DNA from: an uncultured Prevotellaceae bacterium
Lineage (GTDB): Bacteria; Bacteroidota; Bacteroidia; Bacteroidales; Bacteroidaceae
NCBI GenBank assembly: GCA_945827465.1
Contig: CALZOH010000060.1
Coordinates: forward strand, 1 to 14,739
DNA: 14,739 bases
Direction: 5' to 3'
Shown: piece after piece, positions 8,505 to 14,738 of the stretch
Numbering within the stretch: position 1 is the first letter of the stretch
Layout of the letters: each line of letters opens with the position of its first letter
Position numbers and translations under genes: made by a program
The notes under the pieces: model-generated
Database searches by the model: none
The model's input: the letters and a program-made list of their open reading frames with translations, nothing else
What the model was told of the DNA's origin: nothing

Positions 8505-9776
8505 ATGGGTGCAGATTCAGTCCTTCGTCATATCAGCCATCGCTATAGTAAAATCTTCCAAGGTGATCGCGCTATTTGGGCGATTTATTTCATCTTTTGC
8601 GCCATTTCGCTGATCGAAGTATATAGCGCAACGAGTTCGCTATCCTACAAGACCGGCAATTTTATTGACCCGGTGCTGAGGCATGGTCTTTTTATCTTGG
8701 GCGGTATCTGTATGGCTGTTGCGGCTCATCACATTCCAAGTCGATGGTTTAAGTTCTATCCGTTCTTGATGATTCCCATCTCTGCCCTATTATTGATTGT
8801 ACTATTGGCGAAGGGAGCGATGACCAACAATGCGGCCCGTTGGATCACAATTTTCGGAATGAAAATTCAGCCCTCAGAGTTTGCGAAGGGCGCTGTGGTG
8901 GCGGCAGTGGCCTTTATTCTATCGGCTTTACAAACTGAGAAAGGAGCTGACCGGCATGCCTTCAAATACATTTTGTGGGTTACTGTTCCTATCTGTCTAC
9001 TGATTTTCCCGGAGAATTTTTCTACGGCCGGTTTGTTATTTCTCGTTGTTCTTATGATCATGTTTATCGGACGTGTTCCTTTGGCGCAAATGGGGAAATT
9101 GTTGGGCGTATTGGCCATTATTGCTTCGTTGGGTATTGCCGTCGTTGCGGTGACACCTCAGGCAACACTCAATAAGATTCCCAAAATGCACCGTTTGGCA
9201 ACTTGGAAGGGACGCTTGGCAGACTTTTCAGAAAAGAAAAACAAACCGCTCTCTGTTGAAAACATTGATTTAAGTGGTCAAGAAACTCATGCCAAAATAG
9301 CCATTGCAACCAGTCACATCATCGGAAAGTTTCCCGGCAATTCTGTTGAGCGCGACTTCTTGAGTCAAGCCTTTTCAGACTTCATTTTTGCTATCATTAT
9401 TGAGGAAATGGGATTGATAGGTGGTTTCTTTGTTCTGATGTTATATATCATCCTGCTCTTTCGAGCGAGCAAGATAGCCAACCGGTGTGAGCGACCGTTT
9501 CCGGCATTTTTGGTGTTGGGTCTTGCGTTGCTCATCGTTACTCAGGCTCTTATCAATATGTCGGTAGCCGTTGGCTTGATGCCGGTGACCGGACAGCCTT
9601 TGCCTTTTATTAGTCGTGGTGGAACCAGTACGATCATGAATGGAGTTTACATCGGAATGATTCTTAGTGTGAGTCGTTTTGCAAAAAGACGTTCGGTTAC
9701 TCCTAAGGTTGTAGAAGAGGTGCCGGAGGATCATTTTAATGAAGAGGAATTCACCAGTGACAAAGGCATGGATTAA
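8505..9776 (+). CDS. ftsW: Septal peptidoglycan glycosyltransferase FtsW (SEDS family)
   Basis: FtsW polymerises lipid II into glycan strands at the septum, paired with FtsI, in the inner membrane. The 423-residue product has a short cytoplasmic N-terminus, about ten membrane segments, and a charged C-terminal tail (about 393-423) facing the cytoplasm. SEDS signatures are present: EVYSATSS (38-45), IQPSEFAKGA (121-130), SDFIFAIIIEEMG (291-303), whose Asp292 aligns with the catalytic aspartate region of E. coli FtsW (Asp297), and GQPLPFISRGGTST (363-376). FtsW rather than RodA is chosen from its place in the dcw cluster. It begins 5 bases after murD. In many relatives murG comes next; here it does not. 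Confidence 0.94.
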   Translation: MGADSVLRHISHRYSKIFQGDRAIWAIYFIFCAISLIEVYSATSSLSYKTGNFIDPVLRHGLFILGGICMAVAAHHIPSRWFKFYPFLMIPISALLLIVLLAKGAMTNNAARWITIFGMKIQPSEFAKGAVVAAVAFILSALQTEKGADRHAFKYILWVTVPICLLIFPENFSTAGLLFLVVLMIMFIGRVPLAQMGKLLGVLAIIASLGIAVVAVTPQATLNKIPKMHRLATWKGRLADFSEKKNKPLSVENIDLSGQETHAKIAIATSHIIGKFPGNSVERDFLSQAFSDFIFAIIIEEMGLIGGFFVLMLYIILLFRASKIANRCERPFPAFLVLGLALLIVTQALINMSVAVGLMPVTGQPLPFISRGGTSTIMNGVYIGMILSVSRFAKRRSVTPKVVEEVPEDHFNEEEFTSDKGMD

Positions 9777-9812
9777 TGCTTTGTTGATACAAATCCATAT
9801 ATCGTTATTGTT

Positions 9813-10493
9813 ATGCGCATATCGTTAATCAGTTTATTATTCTTCATTGTAATCAGTCTTTGGGGACAGGACAGTGAAACGCGCCGTCGTGTGCAAATGG
9901 TGACCAATAAGGGCGACATCACTGTTGAATTATATAACGAGACACCACTTCATCGCGATAACTTCATCAAGCTATGTGAAAGTCATTTTTACGACAGCCT
10001 GCTCTTCCATCGTGTGATAGAGAATTTCATGATACAAGGTGGCGACCCTGATTCCCGTCATGCTTTGCTGAGTGATGATTTGGGTGATGGCGGTCCCGGT
10101 TATACGTTGCCGGCCGAAATCGTTTTTCCCAAATATTTTCATCGAAGGGGTGTTCTTGCTGCTGCGCGTGAAGGGGATGAGGTAAATCCCGAGCGTCGTT
10201 CGAGTGGCTCGCAGTTCTATATCGTTTGGGGAAGCCGATTTACCAAGAGCGAAATGCGTGAAATGGTGAAGACGGTGTCAGAACGTTCTAAGGGTGAAGT
10301 CGTAATTCCTGCATCTTTGCAAGAAGTGTATAGGAAGACGGGCGGTTCACCTCATTTGGATGGCCTCTATACAGTGTTCGGAGAGGTAGTAGAAGGACTG
10401 GATGTCGTAGAGAGAATCCAGAAGGTTGCGACGATTGAGAACGACCGTCCTTTTGACGATGTTGTCATTCTCAGAACAAAAGTTTTAAGGTGA
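9813..10493 (+). CDS. Secreted cyclophilin-type peptidyl-prolyl isomerase
   Basis: This protein is predicted to catalyse cis-trans isomerisation of X-Pro bonds in exported proteins. The 226 residues begin with a signal-peptide-like segment (MRISLISLLFFIVISLWGQ, 1-19), so it is likely periplasmic or lipid-free secreted; there is no cysteine for lipidation. The cyclophilin domain (about 26-224) includes FHRVI with the catalytic-type Arg67, FMIQGGDP (72-79, Phe72/Met73/Gln75), GSQFYI (132-137) and VFGEVVEGLDVV (188-199). Compared with human CypA, an extra ~35 residues (about 141-178) sit before the last strands, and the CypA Trp121 position reads His181. It starts 36 bases after ftsW on the same strand, so it may be cotranscribed with the wall genes. 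It is not normally a dcw member. Confidence 0.9.
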   Translation: MRISLISLLFFIVISLWGQDSETRRRVQMVTNKGDITVELYNETPLHRDNFIKLCESHFYDSLLFHRVIENFMIQGGDPDSRHALLSDDLGDGGPGYTLPAEIVFPKYFHRRGVLAAAREGDEVNPERRSSGSQFYIVWGSRFTKSEMREMVKTVSERSKGEVVIPASLQEVYRKTGGSPHLDGLYTVFGEVVEGLDVVERIQKVATIENDRPFDDVVILRTKVLR

Positions 10494-10556
10494 TTGAATC
10501 TGAAACGCAATTTTTTACCCTTTTTGGGTAGTTCTCATCAATTCATAGACTCTTGA

Positions 10557-10588
10557 TTTGTTGAAATGAAATAATTATTCTACTATTG
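10557..10588 (+). promoter_or_regulatory. Candidate promoter inside the intergenic gap
   Basis: TTTG at 10557-10560 is followed after exactly 20 bases by TACTATTG at 10581-10588. This matches the Bacteroidetes -33 element fully and the -7 element TAnnTTTG at all but one fixed position, with correct spacing. Transcription would start near 10593-10596. It would yield a leader of about 100 bases before the small frame at 10693, or a longer leader for the phosphatase. This is motif-based only. Confidence 0.4.
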
Positions 10589-10692
10589 ACGCCGAAAAAG
10601 AACGCATCATCAAACAAACCTCAAAACTATAGATGGTGTAAATCGTTAAACGAGAAAAATTAATATCATCTCAACAATAAAAAAGTTTTAGC

Positions 10693-10779
10693 ATGAAAAG
10701 CGTTGTCATAAAAATTCGACAAAGCATCTATTTTGCGTTATTATTGTCTTTCGGTACAGGCTTCCTTGTTACTTTGTAG
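10693..10779 (+). CDS. Possible 28-residue hydrophobic peptide
   Basis: An ATG at 10693 opens a 28-codon frame ending in TAG at 10777-10779. The peptide has a basic start (MKSVVIKIRQ, residues 1-10) and then a hydrophobic stretch (SIYFALLLSFGTGFLVTL, 11-28), the pattern of a single membrane segment with the N-terminus inside. It lies about 100 bases after a candidate promoter and before the phosphatase gene. I do not recognise a family. It could equally be chance, because an AT-rich gap of this size can hold such a frame. No ribosome-binding sequence decides the matter. Confidence 0.25.
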   Translation: MKSVVIKIRQSIYFALLLSFGTGFLVTL

Positions 10780-10812
10780 CCGGTGGGGAAGGGCGGACTC
10801 GCTTTTTTGTGC

Positions 10813-10820
10813 TACTTTTG
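10813..10820 (+). promoter_or_regulatory. Promoter -7 element for the phosphatase gene
   Basis: TACTTTTG matches the Bacteroidetes -7 consensus TAnnTTTG at every fixed position. Transcription would begin about 10825-10828, leaving a ~25-base leader before the ATG at 10853. No TTTG is seen 19-21 bases upstream, so the -33 contact would be weak. Confidence 0.5.
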
Positions 10821-10852
10821 TTGGCGTTTACAACTCTTGAACTGTTTCAAAT

Positions 10853-12097
10853 ATGAAAAGAATCATTTTATTCTCGTTATTGATGTCTGTTGCTTGCTGC
10901 GTGTTTGCCGCCAAGGAACGTAAGACGGTGTTTATTATTATTGATGGTATTGCAGCAGATAATATGGAGAGGTTGCAGCCCAAGAATATGTTCGACATTG
11001 CCCGCAAGGGGCATTATTCACGTGCCTATTGTGGCGGAAAAGTCGGGCAATATTCCGAAACGCCTACCATCTCGGCCATCGGTTATGCGAATATTCTGAC
11101 CGGTACTTGGATGAACAAGCACAATGTGCGTGGCAACTCGGATATTCAGGAGAATTATAACTATTGGACCATCTTCCGCATTGCTGAAGAGCAGAAACGT
11201 GATGTGCGGACGGCTATCTTTTCCAGTTGGACAGACAATCGTACCGTGTTGTTGGGTGAAGGAAAGCCTGAGAATGGTTCTATCAAGTTGGATTATGCCT
11301 ATGACGGCTATGATACAGCTCCCGATCTGAAGTACTTGAAGCATGATTTGCACATTTATGAGTTCGATTCGATTGTGTGTCGCGAGGCTGCCCGTTGTTT
11401 GCGTGAAGATGCTCCTGACTTGAGTTGGGTTTACCTCTGGTATCCTGACGATGCCTATCATCTGTTTGGCAATAGTGCTTTTTCCGATTATTATGTGACG
11501 AAGGAAGACGAGCACATCGGCAAGGTGTGGGAGGCTGTGCAGTATCGCGAGAAGAATTTCAACGAGGAATGGTTGGTGATTGTCTTGACCGATCATGGTC
11601 GTGACGAACAGGGATACAATCATGGTGGTCAATCGGATCGAGCTCGTACCGTGTGGATTTCTACTAACCAGAAGAAGGTGAATCGCCAGTTCTCCGAGCC
11701 TTGGTTGTCACATGTTGACGTGCTTCCTACCATTTGCCGCTATATGAATTTTGAAGTGCCGCGTGATGTGGCCTTCGAGCAGGACGGCATCAGTTTCATC
11801 GGCAAACGCGATATTTACGACCTCACGGCCTATAATTACGAGGAGAACGTCATTCTCAACTGGAAGGTTGACGAGGCCAAAGGAATGGCCGACGTTTATC
11901 TGGCGCCCGAGAATAAGTTTAAGGAAGAAGGAAGGGAGAATTGGATCAAGGTAGCCACGGTGCCTGCTCGCGACGGACAGTGCAAGGTTGACCTGACTGC
12001 TTACAAGTCGTCGCTCTATAAGTTTGTAGTCGCAACGGCCAATACGCATCTCACGGTCTGGAATCCGGTGAACCCCAACCGCTCCGTGCGTCCGTAA
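10853..12097 (+). CDS. Secreted alkaline phosphatase superfamily phosphohydrolase
   Basis: The 414-residue product begins with a clear signal peptide (about 1-20, ending VFAA) and should act in the periplasm or outside. The fold matches the alkaline phosphatase / type I phosphodiesterase superfamily, which hydrolyses phosphate mono- or diesters with two metal ions. Likely metal ligands and nucleophile are Asp31 in IIIDG, Thr72 or Ser74 in ETPTISAIGYANILTG (69-84), Asp199/Asp200 and His203 in WYPDDAYH, Asp247-His248 in LTDHG, and His257 in YNHGG. This order is as expected for the superfamily. Residues from about 325 form a separate C-terminal region, probably a beta-sandwich, with alternating hydrophobic strands. 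The substrate cannot be told from sequence. The gene stands alone, with its own -7 element and a terminator. Confidence 0.85.
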   Translation: MKRIILFSLLMSVACCVFAAKERKTVFIIIDGIAADNMERLQPKNMFDIARKGHYSRAYCGGKVGQYSETPTISAIGYANILTGTWMNKHNVRGNSDIQENYNYWTIFRIAEEQKRDVRTAIFSSWTDNRTVLLGEGKPENGSIKLDYAYDGYDTAPDLKYLKHDLHIYEFDSIVCREAARCLREDAPDLSWVYLWYPDDAYHLFGNSAFSDYYVTKEDEHIGKVWEAVQYREKNFNEEWLVIVLTDHGRDEQGYNHGGQSDRARTVWISTNQKKVNRQFSEPWLSHVDVLPTICRYMNFEVPRDVAFEQDGISFIGKRDIYDLTAYNYEENVILNWKVDEAKGMADVYLAPENKFKEEGRENWIKVATVPARDGQCKVDLTAYKSSLYKFVVATANTHLTVWNPVNPNRSVRP

Positions 12098-12116
12098 TTG
12101 TTTGGATGGATGGTCA

Positions 12117-12176
12117 CCACTGCTCCCCGAAAGGTCTCGGCGCGTTGCCGGCGGGACTTTTCGGGGAGTGGTTTTT
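12117..12176 (+). terminator. Intrinsic terminator after the phosphatase gene
   Basis: The arms TCCCCGAAA (12124-12132) and TTTCGGGGA (12159-12167) pair perfectly over 9 bases. The stem is extended outward by CCAC (12117-12120) with GTGG (12168-12171), leaving a 3-base bulge. The right arm runs into TTTTT (12172-12176). The 26-base loop is GC-rich and may fold further. It begins 20 bases after the stop codon, the expected place for a terminator. Confidence 0.85.
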
Positions 12177-12243
12177 GTGTGTTCCTGTCCCGGGAATTGA
12201 TATGGATTGAGGGGCGCGGAATGGCTATTTACTTAAATAATCT

Positions 12244-12251
12244 TAATTTTG
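12244..12251 (+). promoter_or_regulatory. Promoter -7 element for the sigma factor unit
   Basis: TAATTTTG matches the Bacteroidetes -7 consensus TAnnTTTG at every fixed position. It lies between the upstream terminator and the sigma factor start at 12294, giving a ~37-base leader. No good TTTG is seen at -33. The match suggests housekeeping transcription of the unit, though an additional site for its own sigma factor cannot be excluded. Confidence 0.5.
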
Positions 12252-12293
12252 ATGGAGTTTTCGGAGACCATCGTGTAGTATAGGCAGAAAGTG

Positions 12294-12791
12294 ATGAAGA
12301 AGGAAGACTTTGAACATAGTGCCCAATCCTGGCGTCGCCTGGCAGAGCAGACAGCCTACGCGTTGCGTCTTACGGCCGACGACGCTGAAGATGTTGCTCA
12401 AGACGTCATGATTCGCCTTTGGACGATGCGCGAGGAGTTGGACTTGCTCACGGTTCAGCGCTTGATTGTGGTGATGGCGCGTCGCCTTTCGTTGAATCTC
12501 CTTCGTCATTCTCACGAACAAGAAAGTCTCGATGTTTCCGAACAGTCAGAGGGCTCGCTCACTCCCTTGCAGTTGATGCAGGAGGGCGAAATGATGTCGT
12601 GGTTAGAGAAGAGAATGCAGGCATTGCCGCGTACGGAGCGATTGGTGTTGCACATGCGACAGGTCGAGCAGCGTTCTCTTGACGAGATGGCCACTCTGTT
12701 GGGACTGAGACAGCATACGGTGGAGACCCTGCTCTCCAATGCTCGCAGAAAGTTGTTAGAAGAAATCAAACATAAACAGTTGTTACGATGA
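12294..12791 (+). CDS. ECF-type RNA polymerase sigma factor
   Basis: This is a small sigma-70 family protein of the extracytoplasmic function type, which directs RNA polymerase to a specific set of promoters. The 165 residues contain region 2 (about 17-73, with DAEDVAQDVMIRLW at 30-43, the core-binding signature) and region 4 (about 100-157), where LPRTERLVLHMR (111-122) precedes a helix-turn-helix at about 127-151. The linker between them is short, and regions 1 and 3 are absent, as in this class. The ATG at 12294 is preferred over the adjacent in-frame GTG at 12291. The stop overlaps the next gene as ATGA, so the two are translationally coupled, a usual arrangement for a sigma factor and its inhibitor. 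GC content is higher than in the wall genes. Confidence 0.92.
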   Translation: MKKEDFEHSAQSWRRLAEQTAYALRLTADDAEDVAQDVMIRLWTMREELDLLTVQRLIVVMARRLSLNLLRHSHEQESLDVSEQSEGSLTPLQLMQEGEMMSWLEKRMQALPRTERLVLHMRQVEQRSLDEMATLLGLRQHTVETLLSNARRKLLEEIKHKQLLR

Positions 12792-13534
12792 AACAATATC
12801 AGGAAATAGAAATCTTGCTCGAACGCTTTATGGAGGGTCGCACCTCTTTGGGCGAAGAGGCCCGGCTGTCGGAGTTTTTCCGCCAGACGCCCGACCTGCC
12901 GTCGGAGTGGGAGCCTTATCGGGAAATGTTTGCATATTTCGACAGTGGTATGCCCGACGTGGAAGCGGCTACCCCTCGGCCTGTGCCCGTCTGGTATCGC
13001 CGCAGGAAGGTTGTGACCTGGTTGGCAGCCGCCTGTCTGGCCGTTTGTATGGTGTCGATGTGGTGGTGGGTTTCGCGCCCGGAGGCCTCTGAGGCTCCGA
13101 TGCTCTCGTTGGTGGAGCAAGCTGCCGGAGCTCCTGACAGCGTGAAGGCGAAGAAGGCCGCGCCGAGGGCTGAGACCGAGGCCGAACGTGTGTTGATGCA
13201 ACTGAAGATGGGGCGTGCCGTGCGCCGTGCGCCCAAGCATTATTATGCCGAGGTCCAAGAAGTGGCCGAGCCTGAGGTGCCGCAGGTTTCCATCCCGACT
13301 ACGCCTCAGCAGACTATGCCTACGGCTTATGTCGAGCCCGAAGACGACCACCTGCAGGCATCGAGAGTGTCGCTGCTGGCCCATTCGACCGAGGCATCGC
13401 CGGCCGTGACCGAGCCTACCCGCGAGGAAATTCTGGCTGCCATCATCGAGGAGCAGACGAAGCGCGTGGCACTCATCCAAACGTTTAAAGAAATGATAGT
13501 AGAAGATCATTTGTCATATATCGAAGAAGAATAA
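12788..13534 (+). CDS. Single-pass membrane protein, likely anti-sigma factor
   Basis: The 248-residue product has a cytoplasmic N-terminal region (1-73) with helical pattern starting YQEIEILLERFMEGRTS (4-20), one membrane segment (about 75-96, rich in Ala, Val and Trp) and a periplasmic region (about 97-248) rich in Pro, Glu, Val and Ala, ending in a helix near 212-237. This topology, and the 4-base overlap with the sigma gene, are what a Bacteroidetes anti-sigma factor shows: the N-terminal domain would hold the sigma factor and the periplasmic part would sense a signal. The cysteine/histidine zinc motif of classical ZAS anti-sigma domains is absent. The stretch LLERFMEGRTSLGEEARL resembles N-terminal segments of proteins found beside Bacteroidetes sigma genes, as I recall. 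The inhibitory role is inferred. Confidence 0.65.
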   Translation: MKQYQEIEILLERFMEGRTSLGEEARLSEFFRQTPDLPSEWEPYREMFAYFDSGMPDVEAATPRPVPVWYRRRKVVTWLAAACLAVCMVSMWWWVSRPEASEAPMLSLVEQAAGAPDSVKAKKAAPRAETEAERVLMQLKMGRAVRRAPKHYYAEVQEVAEPEVPQVSIPTTPQQTMPTAYVEPEDDHLQASRVSLLAHSTEASPAVTEPTREEILAAIIEEQTKRVALIQTFKEMIVEDHLSYIEEE

Positions 13535-13554
13535 CTTTTAAAGCATCTATAATT

Positions 13555-14538
13555 ATGAAAATTGTGAATAGTAAATTATTATCCGCAGCCTTGTTGGCTT
13601 ATAGTCTGGCAACCGTAGTGACTATGGCTTCGCCTCATCCTCATACGGTCATGTTGAAAGAAACAGACCTGGTCGATTGGAGCAGTGATATTAAGAATCC
13701 CAAGCGTGTGAGACAGGTGTTGGGCGGCTTCCTCAATCGTTCCGATGTGAAGGTGCAGACCACTTCCTTGCAGGCTTCTAAGAATCCCGTCACGGGAGAC
13801 TTGATCGGTCGCTCGGCCGTGTATAACTTTACCTTTTCCGAAAAATGGGGCAGCTCAACCATTTCTAATTTCCTCAAGGACCTCATCCAGGCCTACAAGG
13901 ACGATGAAGCCGTATCTTACAACATGATTCATGTCAAGCCTTATGGAAATGACGGGACAGGCTCCACCCAATGGCGCATTTTGACCGGTCAGGATGATAT
14001 TTCCGCCGTCATGTTTCGTACCGATCAGAGCGAAGAAGCGCTGATGATTTATGTCAACAATGCCAAGAACCGCGACTTCCGCGATGCCTATTGCATTTCG
14101 TGGCACACTTATGGCAATACGTTGAAGGGCACGGTGGTCGTATCCACTTCGCTGCGCCCCGACGTCATCGAGCGTCGTAAGAAGGCCCAGGGCTTGGTGC
14201 GCGATATGACACCGGCCGAGTTGGACAGCTACCGCAAGGAATTGACCAAGGACATGACCTTCAGCGAGCTCTCGACGGCACTCTCCAAGCAGTATGGTAT
14301 CGACATTCAGGCAAAACAAATCTATTCCGATTCGTCGCTCGACGACCTCTCCAAGTATCGCGACCAGCTGCAGCGGGCAGCCGACAATACGCGTACGAAG
14401 TACCTGGAGTATGTGGGCGGAAAGACCCGCGCCGACAAGATTTTGGCCAAGGACTGTCAGAAGCAGTACAAGGAGTATCTGAAGAAAATCAAGCAGGTCG
14501 ACAAGTCCATCGAGAAACTGCTCAAGAAGAAAAAATAA
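13555..14538 (+). CDS. Secreted protein of unknown function with lysine-rich helical tail
   Basis: I do not recognise a named family. The 327 residues begin with a signal peptide (about 1-25, hydrophobic LLSAALLAYSLATVVTM). Residues about 30-200 look like a mixed alpha/beta globular domain, with RVRQVLGGFLNR (51-62), EKWGSSTISNFLKDL (96-110) and ending in strands KGTVVVSTSL (191-200). From about 203 to the end the sequence is strongly helical and charged, likely coiled coil, finishing in a run of lysines (KLLKKKK, 321-327). One cysteine (180) lies in the globular part and another (301) in the tail; there is no lipobox. The gene starts 20 bases after the anti-sigma candidate and ends before a terminator, so it is likely the third member of that unit and may be its output or signal sensor. 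Confidence 0.8.
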   Translation: MKIVNSKLLSAALLAYSLATVVTMASPHPHTVMLKETDLVDWSSDIKNPKRVRQVLGGFLNRSDVKVQTTSLQASKNPVTGDLIGRSAVYNFTFSEKWGSSTISNFLKDLIQAYKDDEAVSYNMIHVKPYGNDGTGSTQWRILTGQDDISAVMFRTDQSEEALMIYVNNAKNRDFRDAYCISWHTYGNTLKGTVVVSTSLRPDVIERRKKAQGLVRDMTPAELDSYRKELTKDMTFSELSTALSKQYGIDIQAKQIYSDSSLDDLSKYRDQLQRAADNTRTKYLEYVGGKTRADKILAKDCQKQYKEYLKKIKQVDKSIEKLLKKKK

Positions 14539-14578
14539 TTCGGAGCATACACATCAGTATAAATATATGTTGGTTGTG

Positions 14579-14613
14579 ACCTCTCCTCGTCAGGTGTGAC
14601 GAACTTCTGAGGT
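14579..14613 (+). other. Two-stage hairpin in the 3' untranslated region
   Basis: An outer stem ACCTC (14579-14583) pairs with GAGGT (14609-14613), and an inner stem TCGTC (14587-14591) pairs with GACGA (14598-14602) around a 6-base loop. A T-run (TATTTTT, 14619-14625) follows after five bases. It could be a weak first terminator or a stabilising 3' structure ahead of the stronger terminator at 14639. Confidence 0.4.
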
Positions 14614-14638
14614 ACATCTATTTTTCAGTTTCCGTTTC

Positions 14639-14674
14639 GCGTCCGCTCTGTAAAAGGGGCGGACGCAATTTTTT
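14639..14674 (+). terminator. Intrinsic terminator of the sigma factor unit
   Basis: GCGTCCGC (14639-14646) pairs perfectly with GCGGACGC (14659-14666), and the stem can extend inward by TCT with GGG. The right arm is followed by AATTTTTT (14667-14674). This is a standard rho-independent terminator about 100 bases after the last stop codon. Confidence 0.9.
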
Positions 14675-14708
14675 CCCTTAAAAGCCTGAAAAATATACCC
14701 GACAAATG

Positions 14709-14738
14709 TTGGGCGTATGCTTTATTGTATTACTTTTG
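14709..14738 (+). promoter_or_regulatory. Promoter reading out of the right edge
   Basis: TTGG at 14709-14712 and TACTTTTG at 14731-14738 are 18 bases apart (19 from TTG). The -7 element is a full match to TAnnTTTG and the -33 element a partial match with good spacing. It lies just after a terminator, so it should drive a + strand gene beyond the window. A small inverted repeat (ATACCC 14695-14700 with GGGCGTAT 14711-14718) overlaps the -33 region. Confidence 0.55.

Larger units (their letters stand above)
10494..10852. other. AT-rich intergenic region between isomerase and phosphatase genes
   Basis: This 359-base stretch has no long reading frame. It holds a small hairpin TACCC-TTTTT-GGGTA (10516-10530), a candidate promoter (10557-10588), a possible 28-codon gene (10693-10779) and a -7 element for the downstream phosphatase (10813-10820). 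The hairpin is not followed by a T-run on either strand, so it is not a convincing intrinsic terminator for the dcw transcript. The remainder shows nothing I recognise. Confidence 0.7.

Noticed and set aside
10516..10530. TACCC-TTTTT-GGGTA hairpin as the terminator of the dcw transcript
   Set aside because: The stem is only 5-6 base pairs and no T-run follows on either strand, so termination is not supported; it is kept only as a structural note.
10776..10815. GTAGC / GCTAC inverted repeat around the phosphatase promoter
   Set aside because: Only five base pairs with a 30-base loop, expected by chance in a gap of this size.
11018..11632. 204-codon minus-strand frame opposite the phosphatase gene
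   Set aside because: Composition is that of an antisense shadow, with no start context or domain.
12098..12283. 61-codon frame directly after the phosphatase stop
   Set aside because: It runs through the terminator hairpin and the promoter element and has no protein-like character.
12512..13510. 332-codon open frame on the minus strand, opposite the sigma and membrane protein genes
   Set aside because: The translation is His/Arg/Leu-rich with no recognisable domain, and it lies opposite two well-supported overlapping genes in GC-rich DNA, where long antisense frames arise by chance.
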